From: Gilvimarinus polysaccharolyticus
GTDB taxonomy: Bacteria; Pseudomonadota; Gammaproteobacteria; Pseudomonadales; Cellvibrionaceae
Length of the DNA: 64,000 nucleotides
Direction of reading: 5' to 3'
Assembly (NCBI RefSeq): GCF_001187555.1
Contig: NZ_LFIJ01000001.1
Span: 1,514,078-1,578,077 of the forward strand
Shown one piece after another: positions 34,643 to 44,225 of the stretch. The notes under the pieces were generated by a model, which did no database searches, was not told the DNA's origin, and worked only from the letters and a program-made list of their open reading frames with translations. Position 1 is the stretch's first letter. Every line of letters starts with the position of its first letter. The position numbers and the translations under genes are program-made.

Positions 34643-35038
34643 TTACTCATCATCCCCTTCACTCGCCTCTATCTCACAAATAAGGGGGTGCTCATTATCT
34701 TTGGCAAACTGGTTTACTTGAGCCGCTTTGGTCTCGGCAATATCGCGAGTATAAACTCCGCAGGTTGCCTTACCTTCGGTATGAACGGTCAGCATCACTT
34801 GGGTTGCCGCTTCACGATTCATGCCAAAAAACACCTCAAGCACCTCAACGACAAACTCCATCGGAGTATAATCATCGTTAAGCATAATAACTTTATAACG
34901 CGATGGTTTTTTCAACTTGGGAGGCGCCTCTTGCAAGGCTAGTCCTTCGTCGTAGTTATCATCGTAATCATCGCCAGCGTTATGACACTGCAATTGATTT
35001 AATGTTAGTCGAATGTTGTCGAATTTTCCCGTAGTCAT
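34643..35038 (-). CDS. clpS: ATP-dependent Clp protease adaptor ClpS
   Basis: ClpS recognises destabilising N-terminal residues and hands them to ClpA. The 131-residue protein has an N-terminal extension of about 45 residues, rich in Asp ([11 protein letters not shown]), then the conserved fold: [20 protein letters not shown], the substrate-pocket residues, and [18 protein letters not shown]. The usual length is about 105, so the acidic extension is long; the ribosome site before this ATG is weak, but no better start lies inside. It is divergent from cspD. Confidence 0.93.
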   Translation of the reverse strand: MTTGKFDNIRLTLNQLQCHNAGDDYDDNYDEGLALQEAPPKLKKPSRYKVIMLNDDYTPMEFVVEVLEVFFGMNREAATQVMLTVHTEGKATCGVYTRDIAETKAAQVNQFAKDNEHPLICEIEASEGDDE

Positions 35039-35471
35039 AGATGCTTTTGACCGTAAATATTGTCTTTATTCATGCGCATCACAAAATTGAAGCGCCAATA
35101 TCCCATTGTACCTCATCGGCTGCACCACAACACTGACGGCGAACCGGCAAGGGTTTGCCGGTCACCATACTTGACAAGGTCGATATGGTCGGCTAAAAAG
35201 TGCACTACTGTTCAATATTTCGCCAGCAATACTTATAAATTAACTGGCGCACCTTGGGGTGGTGGCATCAAGCAAACCCCGTTAATTAATACTACGGCGC
35301 TCGAGCCCTGCATGGATGCATTATATTTGCAAAAAATACTCAAAGCCCCCTACTCCAAATACAACTCTGAGCTTGTTAGCAATACAACAATCAGGTCGGG
35401 CTATATATTCGCACCTGCACACTTACCGGAACCATAAAAACCATAACCGTAAATAATAAAGGAGCAGCACT
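35039..35471. other. clpS / cspD divergent region
   Basis: 433 bases. It holds an eight-base-pair hairpin (ACCGGCAA-GGGT-TTGCCGGT, 35143-35162) and AT-rich stretches near 35233-35251 and 35438-35461, consistent with a cspD leader. A 125-codon frame at 35060-35437 has no family resemblance and no ribosome site, so I leave it out. Confidence 0.5.
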
Positions 35472-35696
35472 ATGCCTACAGGTACCGTCAAATGGTTTAA
35501 CAATGCCAAAGGCTACGGATTTATCCTCGCCGACGAAGGTTCAGAAGATCTTTTTGCGCACTATTCGGCCATCACCATGGATGGCTATAAAACGCTTAAA
35601 GCCGGACAAACCGTCTCGTTTAATATTTCTCGAGGTGACAAAGGCTTACACGCGATAGACATCAGCCTGCCTCAGGCCGAAGCTCAGCCCAACTAA
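35472..35696 (+). CDS. cspD: Cold-shock-domain protein CspD
   Basis: A 74-residue single cold-shock domain with RNP1-like [11 protein letters not shown] and RNP2-like [20 protein letters not shown] opens the fold. Its place next to clpS and clpA, and the residues [13 protein letters not shown], fit CspD, the stationary-phase member that binds single-stranded DNA, rather than CspA. AAAGGAG precedes the ATG. Confidence 0.92.
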   Translation: MPTGTVKWFNNAKGYGFILADEGSEDLFAHYSAITMDGYKTLKAGQTVSFNISRGDKGLHAIDISLPQAEAQPN

Positions 35697-35730
35697 CACC
35701 CCAGCTTAAAGCCTCGTGTAAGTCGCCCCC

Positions 35731-35758
35731 GCGAGCCGGCCAACCCTAGCCGGCTCGC
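35731..35758 (+). terminator. GC-rich hairpin downstream of cspD
   Basis: GCGAGCCGGC and GCCGGCTCGC form a perfect ten-base-pair stem with an eight-base loop, 34 bases after the cspD stop. There is no T-run, so it could be an mRNA-stabilising hairpin rather than an intrinsic terminator. Confidence 0.5.
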
Positions 35759-35846
35759 GCCGCTGCGCGCTAGTCGCACCACGGTTGCAGCTGCGGTACA
35801 CTGCACCGCTAACTTAATCGTCTTTTCACTCACACTCGGCTTATAT

Positions 35847-36497
35847 ATGGCCACTTTGGTCCTTTTCAATAAACCCTACGATGTTCTGTGTCAGTTTCGG
35901 GATGACAGCGGCCGCGCGACGCTGGCTAATTTTATCAATCAAAAGGGCATATACCCCGCTGGCCGGCTGGATTTAGACTCCGAGGGGTTATTGCTGCTCA
36001 CCGATGACGGCGCACTACAACACCGTATTACCCACCCGCACAACAAACTGCCAAAAACCTACTGGGTGCAAGTAGAGGGTGAGCCCACAGCCGATGCATT
36101 AACCGCGTTACGTCAAGGCGTCACTCTAAACGATGGCCCCACTCGCCCAGCGACGGTCGAACTCATTGCCCCACCAGAGCTCTGGCCCCGCCCCAACCCT
36201 GTACGCGAACGTAAAAACATCCCGACCCGCTGGCTCGCGCTAACCATCACCGAAGGGCGCAATCGCCAAGTGCGGCGCATGACAGCCGCAGTTGGCTACC
36301 CTACCCTTCGATTAGTAAGGGTGCGCATTGGCGATTGGCAGCTAGGGGCGCTACAACCCGGCCAAGCCAGCAGCCAAACGGTGCATATGCCCGCCCCCCA
36401 AAAAACCAAAATTGGCGAGCCTAAAAGCCAAAGGCGCGGCCCAAAAGCCAAACCCTCTAACGGCAAACGCCCCAACCACAAGCGTACACGCCCATGA
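35847..36497 (+). CDS. rluE: 23S rRNA pseudouridine synthase E
   Basis: RluE converts U2457 of 23S rRNA to pseudouridine. The 216 residues lack the S4 domain and open with [14 protein letters not shown]. The catalytic Asp lies in [19 protein letters not shown], and later blocks are [12 protein letters not shown] and [22 protein letters not shown]. The last 35 residues are a basic tail ([17 protein letters not shown]) that probably contacts RNA. Its stop overlaps the nudJ start in ATGA. Confidence 0.93.
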   Translation: MATLVLFNKPYDVLCQFRDDSGRATLANFINQKGIYPAGRLDLDSEGLLLLTDDGALQHRITHPHNKLPKTYWVQVEGEPTADALTALRQGVTLNDGPTRPATVELIAPPELWPRPNPVRERKNIPTRWLALTITEGRNRQVRRMTAAVGYPTLRLVRVRIGDWQLGALQPGQASSQTVHMPAPQKTKIGEPKSQRRGPKAKPSNGKRPNHKRTRP

Positions 36498-36943
36498 GCC
36501 GCTTTTTACCCCACGTTACGGTTGCCTGTGTGATCGAGCACGACGGCAAGTTTCTATTGGTGCGCGAGCTAATAGACGGCCAAGAGCGACTCAATCAGCC
36601 AGCCGGACACTTAGAGGCTAACGAATCACTGCAACAAGCGGCGCTACGCGAAACACTTGAAGAAACTGGTTGGGATATCGAGCTTACCGGCGTCGTGGGC
36701 ATAGATTTGTACAAAGCTCCCGCCAACAACGAAACTTACGTGCGCACCACATTTATTGGCACGATTATCAAACATCACCCCGAACTTTCGTTAGACGACG
36801 GTATTATTGGCCCCGAATGGCTGACCCGCGAGCAAGTAGCCGATGCCCGCAGCATACTTCGCAGCCCCATGGTCTTGGACGTTATTGACAATTACCTTGC
36901 CGGACGCCGTTTTGCGCTGGAGGTCGTGGCCGCAGACAGGTAA
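36494..36943 (+). CDS. nudJ: Nudix phosphatase NudJ
   Basis: NudJ hydrolyses nucleoside di- and triphosphates and the thiamine precursor HMP-PP in E. coli. The 149 residues contain a full Nudix box, [16 protein letters not shown] followed by TLEETGW, near residues 36-58. It overlaps rluE by four bases and precedes mnmA by 51, the same order as in E. coli, so the assignment leans on both motif and synteny. Confidence 0.92.
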   Translation: MSRFLPHVTVACVIEHDGKFLLVRELIDGQERLNQPAGHLEANESLQQAALRETLEETGWDIELTGVVGIDLYKAPANNETYVRTTFIGTIIKHHPELSLDDGIIGPEWLTREQVADARSILRSPMVLDVIDNYLAGRRFALEVVAADR

Positions 36944-36994
36944 AATGCGGCCTCGCCGTATACATACCTCCACCCTTAGCGCTTGGCTTTTTAC

Positions 36995-38107
36995 ATGACA
37001 ACCTCTAGCGACAATACCAACACTCCATTAGTGATCGTCGGCATGTCCGGCGGCGTCGACTCGTCCGTCTCAGCCCTGCTATTACTCCAGCAAGGCTATC
37101 GAGTTGAGGGGTTGTTTATGAAAAACTGGGAAGAGGACGACGGCACCGACTACTGCACCGCCAAAGAAGACTTAGCCGATGCACAAAAAGTCTGTGACAC
37201 GCTGGGCATTAAACTACATAGCGCCAATTTTGCCGCCGAGTACTGGGACAACGTATTTGAGCATTTTTTAGCCGAATACAAAGCCGGTCGCACCCCCAAC
37301 CCTGATATCTTATGTAATCGCGAAATTAAATTTAAAGTGTTTATCGAGTACGCCGAGATGCTCGGCGGCGATTTAATTGCCACTGGGCATTATGTTCGCC
37401 GCAGCCAAAGCGACGGTCACACTTATTTATTGCGCGGCTTAGATGCCAATAAAGATCAAAGCTATTTCTTACATGCCGTGGGCGAAGCGGAATTTGCTCG
37501 CACTTTATTTCCGGTAGGCGAGCTAGAAAAACCTGAGGTGCGCCGTATTGCCGAGCAGCACAATTTAATCACTCACAGCAAAAAAGACAGCACTGGCATT
37601 TGTTTTATTGGCGAGCGCCGTTTTAAAGATTTCTTGCAGCAGTACCTGCCAGCCCAACCCGGCGACATTGTCACCACCGAGGGTGCCGTTATCGGGCAAC
37701 ACGCCGGTTTGATGTACCACACTATTGGCCAGCGCCAAGGGCTGGGCATCGGGGGCGTCAAAGGGGCGCCCGACGAGCCTTGGTTTGTAATTGCTAAAGA
37801 TCTGGTTAACAACCAGTTGGTGGTCGCGCAAGGCACCGATCACCCGATGCTATACACCAACTTTTTAAGTGCAGGGCAAGCCCACTGGATCAATGGTGCG
37901 CCTACTGGTAACACCTTGCGAGTAACCGCCAAAACCCGCTACCGTCAAGCCGACCAAGCCTGTAAGGTGACGCTACTGGCCGACCAGCAATTAACCGTAC
38001 TATTCGATGAACCGCAACGGGCGATTACGCCTGGGCAATCCGTGGTATTTTACCAAGATGATATTTGCCTAGGCGGCGCAGTCATCGAGTACAGCGAGAA
38101 TCGTTGA
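36995..38107 (+). CDS. mnmA: tRNA-specific 2-thiouridylase
   Basis: MnmA installs the s2U34 sulfur on tRNA for Lys, Glu and Gln. From the ATG at 36995 it has 370 residues. The PP-loop [15 protein letters not shown] is at 16-30, the catalytic nucleophile C107 in [12 protein letters not shown], and the persulfide-forming C203 in [13 protein letters not shown]. An in-frame TTG four codons upstream has no support. Confidence 0.96.
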   Translation: MTTSSDNTNTPLVIVGMSGGVDSSVSALLLLQQGYRVEGLFMKNWEEDDGTDYCTAKEDLADAQKVCDTLGIKLHSANFAAEYWDNVFEHFLAEYKAGRTPNPDILCNREIKFKVFIEYAEMLGGDLIATGHYVRRSQSDGHTYLLRGLDANKDQSYFLHAVGEAEFARTLFPVGELEKPEVRRIAEQHNLITHSKKDSTGICFIGERRFKDFLQQYLPAQPGDIVTTEGAVIGQHAGLMYHTIGQRQGLGIGGVKGAPDEPWFVIAKDLVNNQLVVAQGTDHPMLYTNFLSAGQAHWINGAPTGNTLRVTAKTRYRQADQACKVTLLADQQLTVLFDEPQRAITPGQSVVFYQDDICLGGAVIEYSENR

Positions 38108-38171
38108 TTGGCGGTTAATACTTACCGCTAAACAACCTCCTTTACACACACCAAAGTAAGGCATTTCTCCA

Positions 38172-38807
38172 TTGGCTAAGGTAAACAACTGGCAAGACAT
38201 AACATTAGCAGCGGCCGGAATACTGCAGGCATCGGTTTTGGTAGATCAGCTCGCTCGCACCGGATTTGTCCCCAGCGATGCTTACGGTTGCAGCATAAAT
38301 AGCCTGCTGGATTTAAATCCACCAGACACCATCAGTGTTTATGGCGGGCGCCCTGAAAACCTACGGCTGGGCCTTGAAACACTGCGCGATTTATTGCTAT
38401 CAAGCCGGCAACTGCAAACCAATACGGTACGCTACAGCGCCGGAATCCTGCATTTACAAGGTCGCTTGCGCAAGCGTAAAGACATGTTAGGGGTGCTATC
38501 CAGCCGTTTAAAGCAAGCCTCGCAGCAAGCTCTACATTTTGGCCCTACCCACGAAAATGTCATTGCTAACTTGGCAGATATCTATAGCGATACCCTCAGC
38601 CGGTTTCGCTTTCGCATTCAAGTATCGGGTGATCCGGGCTACTTACAACAACAGCGTATCGCCAACCAAGTGCGTGCACTGTTATTAGCCGCAATACGCT
38701 CAGCCACGCTCTGGCGTCAACTTGGCGGTTCACGTCTGCACTTTGTCCTACAACGCAAACGTCTATTGGCCGAAACCGAAACCTTACTGCGCAACCTACG
38801 CGTATAA
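38172..38807 (+). CDS. hflD: High frequency lysogenization protein HflD homologue
   Basis: HflD is a peripheral membrane protein that in E. coli antagonises phage lambda CII; its cellular role is unclear. The 211 residues match the family: LAAAGILQASVLVDQLARTG, SLLDLNPPDTISVYGG, LRLGLETLRDLL and LLLAAIRSATLWRQLGG. The start is TTG at 38172, with AAGTAAGG upstream; no ATG precedes the conserved N-terminus MAKVNNWQDITLA. It sits between mnmA and purB as in E. coli. Confidence 0.9.
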   Translation: MAKVNNWQDITLAAAGILQASVLVDQLARTGFVPSDAYGCSINSLLDLNPPDTISVYGGRPENLRLGLETLRDLLLSSRQLQTNTVRYSAGILHLQGRLRKRKDMLGVLSSRLKQASQQALHFGPTHENVIANLADIYSDTLSRFRFRIQVSGDPGYLQQQRIANQVRALLLAAIRSATLWRQLGGSRLHFVLQRKRLLAETETLLRNLRV

Positions 38808-38859
38808 ACCGACTGAAAAATAACCCGCTTTACGGTATGATGGCGCTCCTATATTTTAC

Positions 38860-38877
38860 TGCGGGGCGTGCCCCGCA
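38860..38877 (+). repeat. GC-rich palindrome in the purB leader
   Basis: TGCGGGGC-GT-GCCCCGCA, eight perfect pairs around two bases, lies 38 bases before the purB ATG. It follows TATATT (38851-38856), a possible -10. It may be an operator or an RNA hairpin; no role is known to me. Confidence 0.4.
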
Positions 38878-38900
38878 AATCGATTAACTCAACCGACTAA

Positions 38901-40283
<1,383 letters not shown>

Positions 40284-40294
40284 CCCAACCCAAC

Positions 40295-40326
40295 AAGCCG
40301 GCCCGACTAGGGCCGGCCTTGCTTTA
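40295..40326 (+). terminator. Terminator after purB
   Basis: GCCGGCCC-GACTA-GGGCCGGC, an eight-base-pair stem, is followed by CTTGCTTT, 11 bases before the roxA start. The short T-tract suggests partial termination between purB and roxA. Confidence 0.65.
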
Positions 40327-40336
40327 AGGTGTCACC

Positions 40337-41518
40337 ATGTCTTCCGCGTCACCGATTTTGTCCAGTTTGGGCGAACTTTGCATCGATAAGTTCCTCAAGC
40401 AATACTGGCAGCGCCAAGCCGTTTTCTTACCTCAAGCGCTAGCCGATTTTCGCTCGCCAATAACCCCCGATGAGCTAGCCGGATTGGCACTCGAAGACGT
40501 TATCGAGTCACGCTTAATTATCCACAGCAAAAGCGCTCCTTGGCAGTTAAAAACTGGCCCCTTTAACGAGCAAGATTTTGCCGAGCTACCAACCGAGCAG
40601 TGGAGCTTATTGGTGCAGGCCGTGGATCACTGGGTGCCTGAGGTGGCCGATTTACTCGACCGTTTCCGGTTTATCCCCAACTGGCGACTCGATGATGTCA
40701 TGGTCAGCTATGCACCCAAAGGTGGTAGCGTGGGCCCACACTTTGATTACTACGATGTGTTTTTAGTGCAGGGGGCTGGCACCCGCGAATGGCATATTGG
40801 TCAGCATTGCGACAGTAACAGCGAGCGCTTAGAGGGTACCGATTTAAATATCTTGCGTGACTTCACTCCAGAGGCGACTTACACCGCCCAGCCAGGCGAT
40901 GTACTGTATATCCCCCCTGGTGTGGCGCACTGGGGCACCGCTTTAGACGATGACTGTATGACATTTTCGATTGGCTTTAGAGCTCCATCAGAGGCCGACA
41001 TTATTGACGAATTTGGCCAACACATTGTCGCCGAGCTGACCAACGACAATCGTTATAAAGATCAAAATGCATCGGCAACTAACACTCCTGGCGCCATTGA
41101 TATAACGGTTATCGAGCAGTTGCAAAAGCAACTTGTTAGCCATTTAACAACAGCCAATATCGCCCAGTGGTTTGGCCGCTATATGACTGAGGCCAAGTAC
41201 CCGCTAGAGTGCACACCCGTGGCCGCAGACGCCTCAAGCTGGCAGCAATGGCTTGACCAAGAAGTAGCCGTCGAGCGCGAATTAGCCGCGCGATTTAGTT
41301 ACTTTGATGACGCGCAAAGCACCACATTATTTGTCGATGGTCAGGCCTACCCGTGTAACACACCGCTAGCGCACACTCTGTGCAATCAGCGTCACTGGTC
41401 GATTGTAACACTCGACGCGCTGTGTCCAAACGATGCTGACAAATCGTTGCTACTGCAATTAATAAAAGACCATAAAATCGTGATTGACGATGGCAGCGAC
41501 GAACAAGATTCTCCATAA
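40337..41518 (+). CDS. roxA: 50S ribosomal protein L16 arginine 3-hydroxylase (JmjC cupin)
   Basis: RoxA (YcfD) is a 2-oxoglutarate/Fe(II) oxygenase that hydroxylates L16. The 393 residues have the JmjC-type cupin with iron ligands H135 and D137 in GPHFDYYDVFLVQ and H198 in PPGVAHWGTALDD, followed by the dimerisation helix and a C-terminal winged-helix domain (QLPLLHTL-like DGQAYPCNTPLAHTL, about 335-349). It belongs to the purB neighbourhood in many gammaproteobacteria. The JmjC-type protein at 57500 is a separate, more distant family. Confidence 0.9.
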   Translation: MSSASPILSSLGELCIDKFLKQYWQRQAVFLPQALADFRSPITPDELAGLALEDVIESRLIIHSKSAPWQLKTGPFNEQDFAELPTEQWSLLVQAVDHWVPEVADLLDRFRFIPNWRLDDVMVSYAPKGGSVGPHFDYYDVFLVQGAGTREWHIGQHCDSNSERLEGTDLNILRDFTPEATYTAQPGDVLYIPPGVAHWGTALDDDCMTFSIGFRAPSEADIIDEFGQHIVAELTNDNRYKDQNASATNTPGAIDITVIEQLQKQLVSHLTTANIAQWFGRYMTEAKYPLECTPVAADASSWQQWLDQEVAVERELAARFSYFDDAQSTTLFVDGQAYPCNTPLAHTLCNQRHWSIVTLDALCPNDADKSLLLQLIKDHKIVIDDGSDEQDSP

Positions 41519-41540
41519 CGACGGCAAACAGAAATCAGCC

Positions 41541-42041
41541 ATGAATCACACACCCGAGTTTCAATGCCACACCGTTAGCTGGGCTACCGCCGCCGCGGCC
41601 CTTTGCGACATTCGCCAGCAAGTATTTATTGCAGAGCAAGGCGTGCCTCCTGATTTAGAATGGGAGCACGCCGATGAGCAGGCTATCCACTTTTTACTCA
41701 CCGCAACTGGCCAAAGTATTAACGCCCATCAAGATACGATTGGCTGCGCTCGAATACTACAAGAAACACACGCAGGTGCGGCACACTTTCACATTGGGCG
41801 AGTTGCCGTAGTGGCCAACTCACGGCTGCGTGGTGCAGGCACATGCTTAATGCGTGAACTGCTGCATTGGTGCCAACAACAAACCGGCTACACTCATTGT
41901 GAACAGGTGTTTTTACACGCACAAAGTAACGTGATACCTTTTTATGAACGCTTAGGTTTTAACACCGTAGGCGAGAGCTTTATAGATGCAGGCATCGAGC
42001 ACCGCACGATGATCTGGCAAACTTCTCCAGTTTGTCGATAA
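41541..42041 (+). CDS. GNAT family N-acetyltransferase
   Basis: A 166-residue acetyltransferase of the ElaA/YjcF kind. The family pattern runs HTVSWATAAAALCDIRQQVF, IAEQGVPPDLEWEHADEQA, the acetyl-CoA loop region FHIGRVAVVANSRLRGAGT, and HAQSNVIPFYERLGFNTVGE near the C-terminus. The start at 41541 lies 22 bases after roxA; an ATG at 41484 inside roxA would add 19 residues of no resemblance. The substrate is unknown. Confidence 0.85.
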   Translation: MNHTPEFQCHTVSWATAAAALCDIRQQVFIAEQGVPPDLEWEHADEQAIHFLLTATGQSINAHQDTIGCARILQETHAGAAHFHIGRVAVVANSRLRGAGTCLMRELLHWCQQQTGYTHCEQVFLHAQSNVIPFYERLGFNTVGESFIDAGIEHRTMIWQTSPVCR

Positions 42042-42120
42042 AAAAACAGCTAAAACTCACATAAAACGCTAACAAAAAATACCTAGCGCAAACAGCTTGA
42101 GAAAAAAGAACGGAGCCGAT

Positions 42121-42621
42121 ATGACCCAAGAGCCCGAAAGCTGCGACAGCTTATATCTGTTCGAGTCAGTTGAGCAGTGTCTCGAGCACACCCGAAAACT
42201 TATTTCTAACGCGCGACGTAAGCTGTATATTTTAAGCCATCAACTCGATCCGCTCATTTACGATAGAGACGATATTGCGTCAGAACTATCCCAGTTTGCT
42301 CGTCGAGCCCGCGACTGCCAAGTGCATATTTTAGTTCGTGATACCGCCGACATGTTAGAGCGCGGGCATCGCTTAGCTCGGTTGCATCAGCGCCTACCCA
42401 GTAAAATACAACTGCGCAAGCTAGCGCTGGAGCCGAACAATCAACAGATGGGTTTTATCGCCGCCGACCGCAATTTATTAGTGTATAAAAATGACGACAC
42501 TCAACCGGCCGGCTTTGCTAATTACCGCGCCGCGCCAGAGGTAAAAAACCTCACCGAAGAGTATCAAAGAATTTGGCAGCACGCGGTAGCCGAACCCGGA
42601 TTGCAATTACTTAGCCTTTAA
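42121..42621 (+). CDS. DUF7931-like conserved protein
   Basis: A 166-residue soluble protein; the ATG at 42121 has CGGAG upstream. It begins at residues resembling SVEQCLEHTRKLISNARRKLYILSH and has a C-terminal YRAAPEVKNLTEEYQRIW. Part of it recalls phospholipase-D-like folds (HILVRDTADMLERGHRLARL), but no HKD motif is present. In related genomes this domain sits next to or fused with acyl-/acetyltransferases, which agrees with the GNAT gene 79 bases upstream. Function unknown. Confidence 0.7.
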   Translation: MTQEPESCDSLYLFESVEQCLEHTRKLISNARRKLYILSHQLDPLIYDRDDIASELSQFARRARDCQVHILVRDTADMLERGHRLARLHQRLPSKIQLRKLALEPNNQQMGFIAADRNLLVYKNDDTQPAGFANYRAAPEVKNLTEEYQRIWQHAVAEPGLQLLSL

Positions 42622-43084
42622 CGTTATCGTTAAGAAATCAATATACTATCAGCCAACACCCATTACTTAACTCACGCCATACCCTCTTACTGGGGTGAGC
42701 GCGCTATCGATGCATACGCTTAATCAAGACTTATGCGACATTACCACAGGGGCATCCGAGCCGATCGAACAATGAATTGCCCTTACCCAAGCGCATACCA
42801 GCTGTCACGGCAACCGCCAAACACTATCAACTCGCAATCTTAGACAACACGACTTACATAAACCTTGAGCAACCAAGCAACGCCGCCAAATTGTTAAGAG
42901 CAAGCTTAATATCAACTAATAGTGTAAATATTGCGCTTTTACTGCGGTTAACGTAACTTTTTTCTTGCCGATCGTATTTTAATCCTTTATATATAGTCTC
43001 AATTGCGCTTCAGGCGCTATAAACGTGTTATATTTGCACACCTTAATACTTTACTTATTCAACTCTTAATAAAAGGAAAAAATC
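42622..43084. other. Gap before the HU-like gene
   Basis: 463 bases without a convincing gene. At 42618-42633 a short inverted repeat (TTAACG-TTAT-CGTTAA) starts within the preceding stop codon. The last 130 bases are AT-rich with TATATT at 43029-43034 and TATAAA at 43018-43023, so the HU promoter probably lies here, but I cannot pair either with a good -35. Confidence 0.45.
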
Positions 43085-43495
43085 ATGGCTGCAAAAAAAG
43101 CTCCTGCGAAAAAAGCCCCGGCTAAGAAAGCCACAGCAAAAAAAGCTCCCGCTAAAGCCGCTGCTCCAGAACGTAAAATTACCGCTGTACGTGAGCGCTA
43201 CAACAAAACGCAGATTGTTGCCCAAATTGCAGAAAACACTGAGTTGAGTAAAAAACAAGTTCAGTCGGTGCTTGACGAATTATCAGCCGTAATTGAGGGT
43301 CATATCAAAAAACGCGCCTGTGGCGAATTTGTTCTGCCTGGCCTGCTGAAAGTGCAAACCGTTAAAAAGCCTGCCACTAAAGCTCGCAAAGGCATCAACC
43401 CGTTCACCGGGGAAGAAACCATGTTTAAAGCCAAGCCTGCGACCACTACTGTCAAGGTTCGCCCGCTGAAAAAACTAAAAGAAATGGCACTATAA
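43085..43495 (+). CDS. HU-family DNA-binding protein with histone-H1-like N-terminal tail
   Basis: The 136 residues split into two parts. Residues 1-30 are repeats of KKAPA/KKATA, rich in Lys, Ala and Pro like eukaryotic H1 tails and AlgP. Residues 38-130 form an HU/IHF fold: YNKTQIVAQIAENTELSKKQ, VLDELSAVIEGHI, GEFVLPGLLKVQTVKKPATK and GEETMFKAKPATTTVKVR, where the arm binds DNA. Similar tailed HU proteins occur in xanthomonads and cellvibrios. It would compact the nucleoid; the tail may be a phosphorylation- or charge-tuned linker. It is monocistronic with AAAGGA before the ATG. Confidence 0.9.
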   Translation: MAAKKAPAKKAPAKKATAKKAPAKAAAPERKITAVRERYNKTQIVAQIAENTELSKKQVQSVLDELSAVIEGHIKKRACGEFVLPGLLKVQTVKKPATKARKGINPFTGEETMFKAKPATTTVKVRPLKKLKEMAL

Positions 43496-43514
43496 GCACC
43501 AAGTTAAATACCAC

Positions 43515-43543
43515 AAAAAAGCCCGCTATTGCGGGCTTTTTTT
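43515..43543 (+). terminator. Bidirectional terminator between HU and HIT genes
   Basis: AAAAAAGCCCGC-TATT-GCGGGCTTTTTTT, twelve pairs with T-runs on both strands, lies between the convergent genes at 43495 and 43562. Confidence 0.9.
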
Positions 43544-43561
43544 GTGATTATTGGTTGAATA

Positions 43562-44038
43562 TTAACAATTAATTTTGGGGATATTGCTCTTGCGCGGCTG
43601 ATACGGCTCACTTGATGACAGCGGCATAAAACCCTTGCCAGCTAATGCATCGGTAAGTTTGCCCACCCGTTTTTGCAACAATTCGGCATCATACGCTTTT
43701 GCCGCTACCGCCCCCCATACCGGTGCTGGCCAAGCTTGGTCAGTCACAAAGCGTGCCACATGATGCACGTGCAATTGCGACACGACATTCCCCAATGCGG
43801 CAATATTGATTTTGTCAGCATCAAACAAACTGTTCATGACCTCTGCCAACTGACAGGATTCACGGGTCAATTGCTGCTGGTCAGCATCACTCAGATGATA
43901 CAGCTCAAGCACATCCTCGCGCTCCGGCACCAAGATGCACCAAGGATAATTGGCATCTTTCGACAACAGCAGTAAAGATAAATCAAACCGCCCAATAAGA
44001 TAGGTATCGTCGGCAAGACGTTGGTCTAATACAAACAT
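43562..44038 (-). CDS. HIT-domain protein with a Q-H-H active-site variant
   Basis: A 158-residue HIT-fold protein. The catalytic stretch is QLHVHHVARF, where the usual HxHxH is Q-L-H-V-H; the first histidine is replaced by glutamine. The block INIAALGNVV before it and AWPAPVWG after it match a proteobacterial HIT subgroup that shares this Gln, so the variant is a family trait, not decay. HIT proteins hydrolyse or transfer nucleotide phosphoramidates and dinucleotides; the substrate here is unknown. GAGGAG lies before the ATG. Confidence 0.85.
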   Translation of the reverse strand: MFVLDQRLADDTYLIGRFDLSLLLLSKDANYPWCILVPEREDVLELYHLSDADQQQLTRESCQLAEVMNSLFDADKINIAALGNVVSQLHVHHVARFVTDQAWPAPVWGAVAAKAYDAELLQKRVGKLTDALAGKGFMPLSSSEPYQPRKSNIPKINC

Positions 44039-44225
44039 AGCTCACTCCTCACACCATTCTGCTTACAGCGCGCTTAAGCCACTATAGACGAGCCAAATTT
44101 TACCCCGGTATCTGTACCCCGAGGTCTAAGCTGCGTAGAATACGCAAACCCGCTTTACTAAGTATAGCGACTAATACTGTACACTTGCAGTAATAAACAT
44201 CGACTCTTAGATAAGATCTGACACT

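Noticed and set aside
35060-35437. 125-codon plus-strand frame between clpS and cspD
   Set aside because: No recognisable domain, no ribosome site, and it fills the divergent control region of two real genes.
43088-43160. Tandem DNA repeat in the HU gene
   Set aside because: The KKAPA repeats are encoded by varying codons; the DNA is not a clean tandem array, so the pattern is protein-level.
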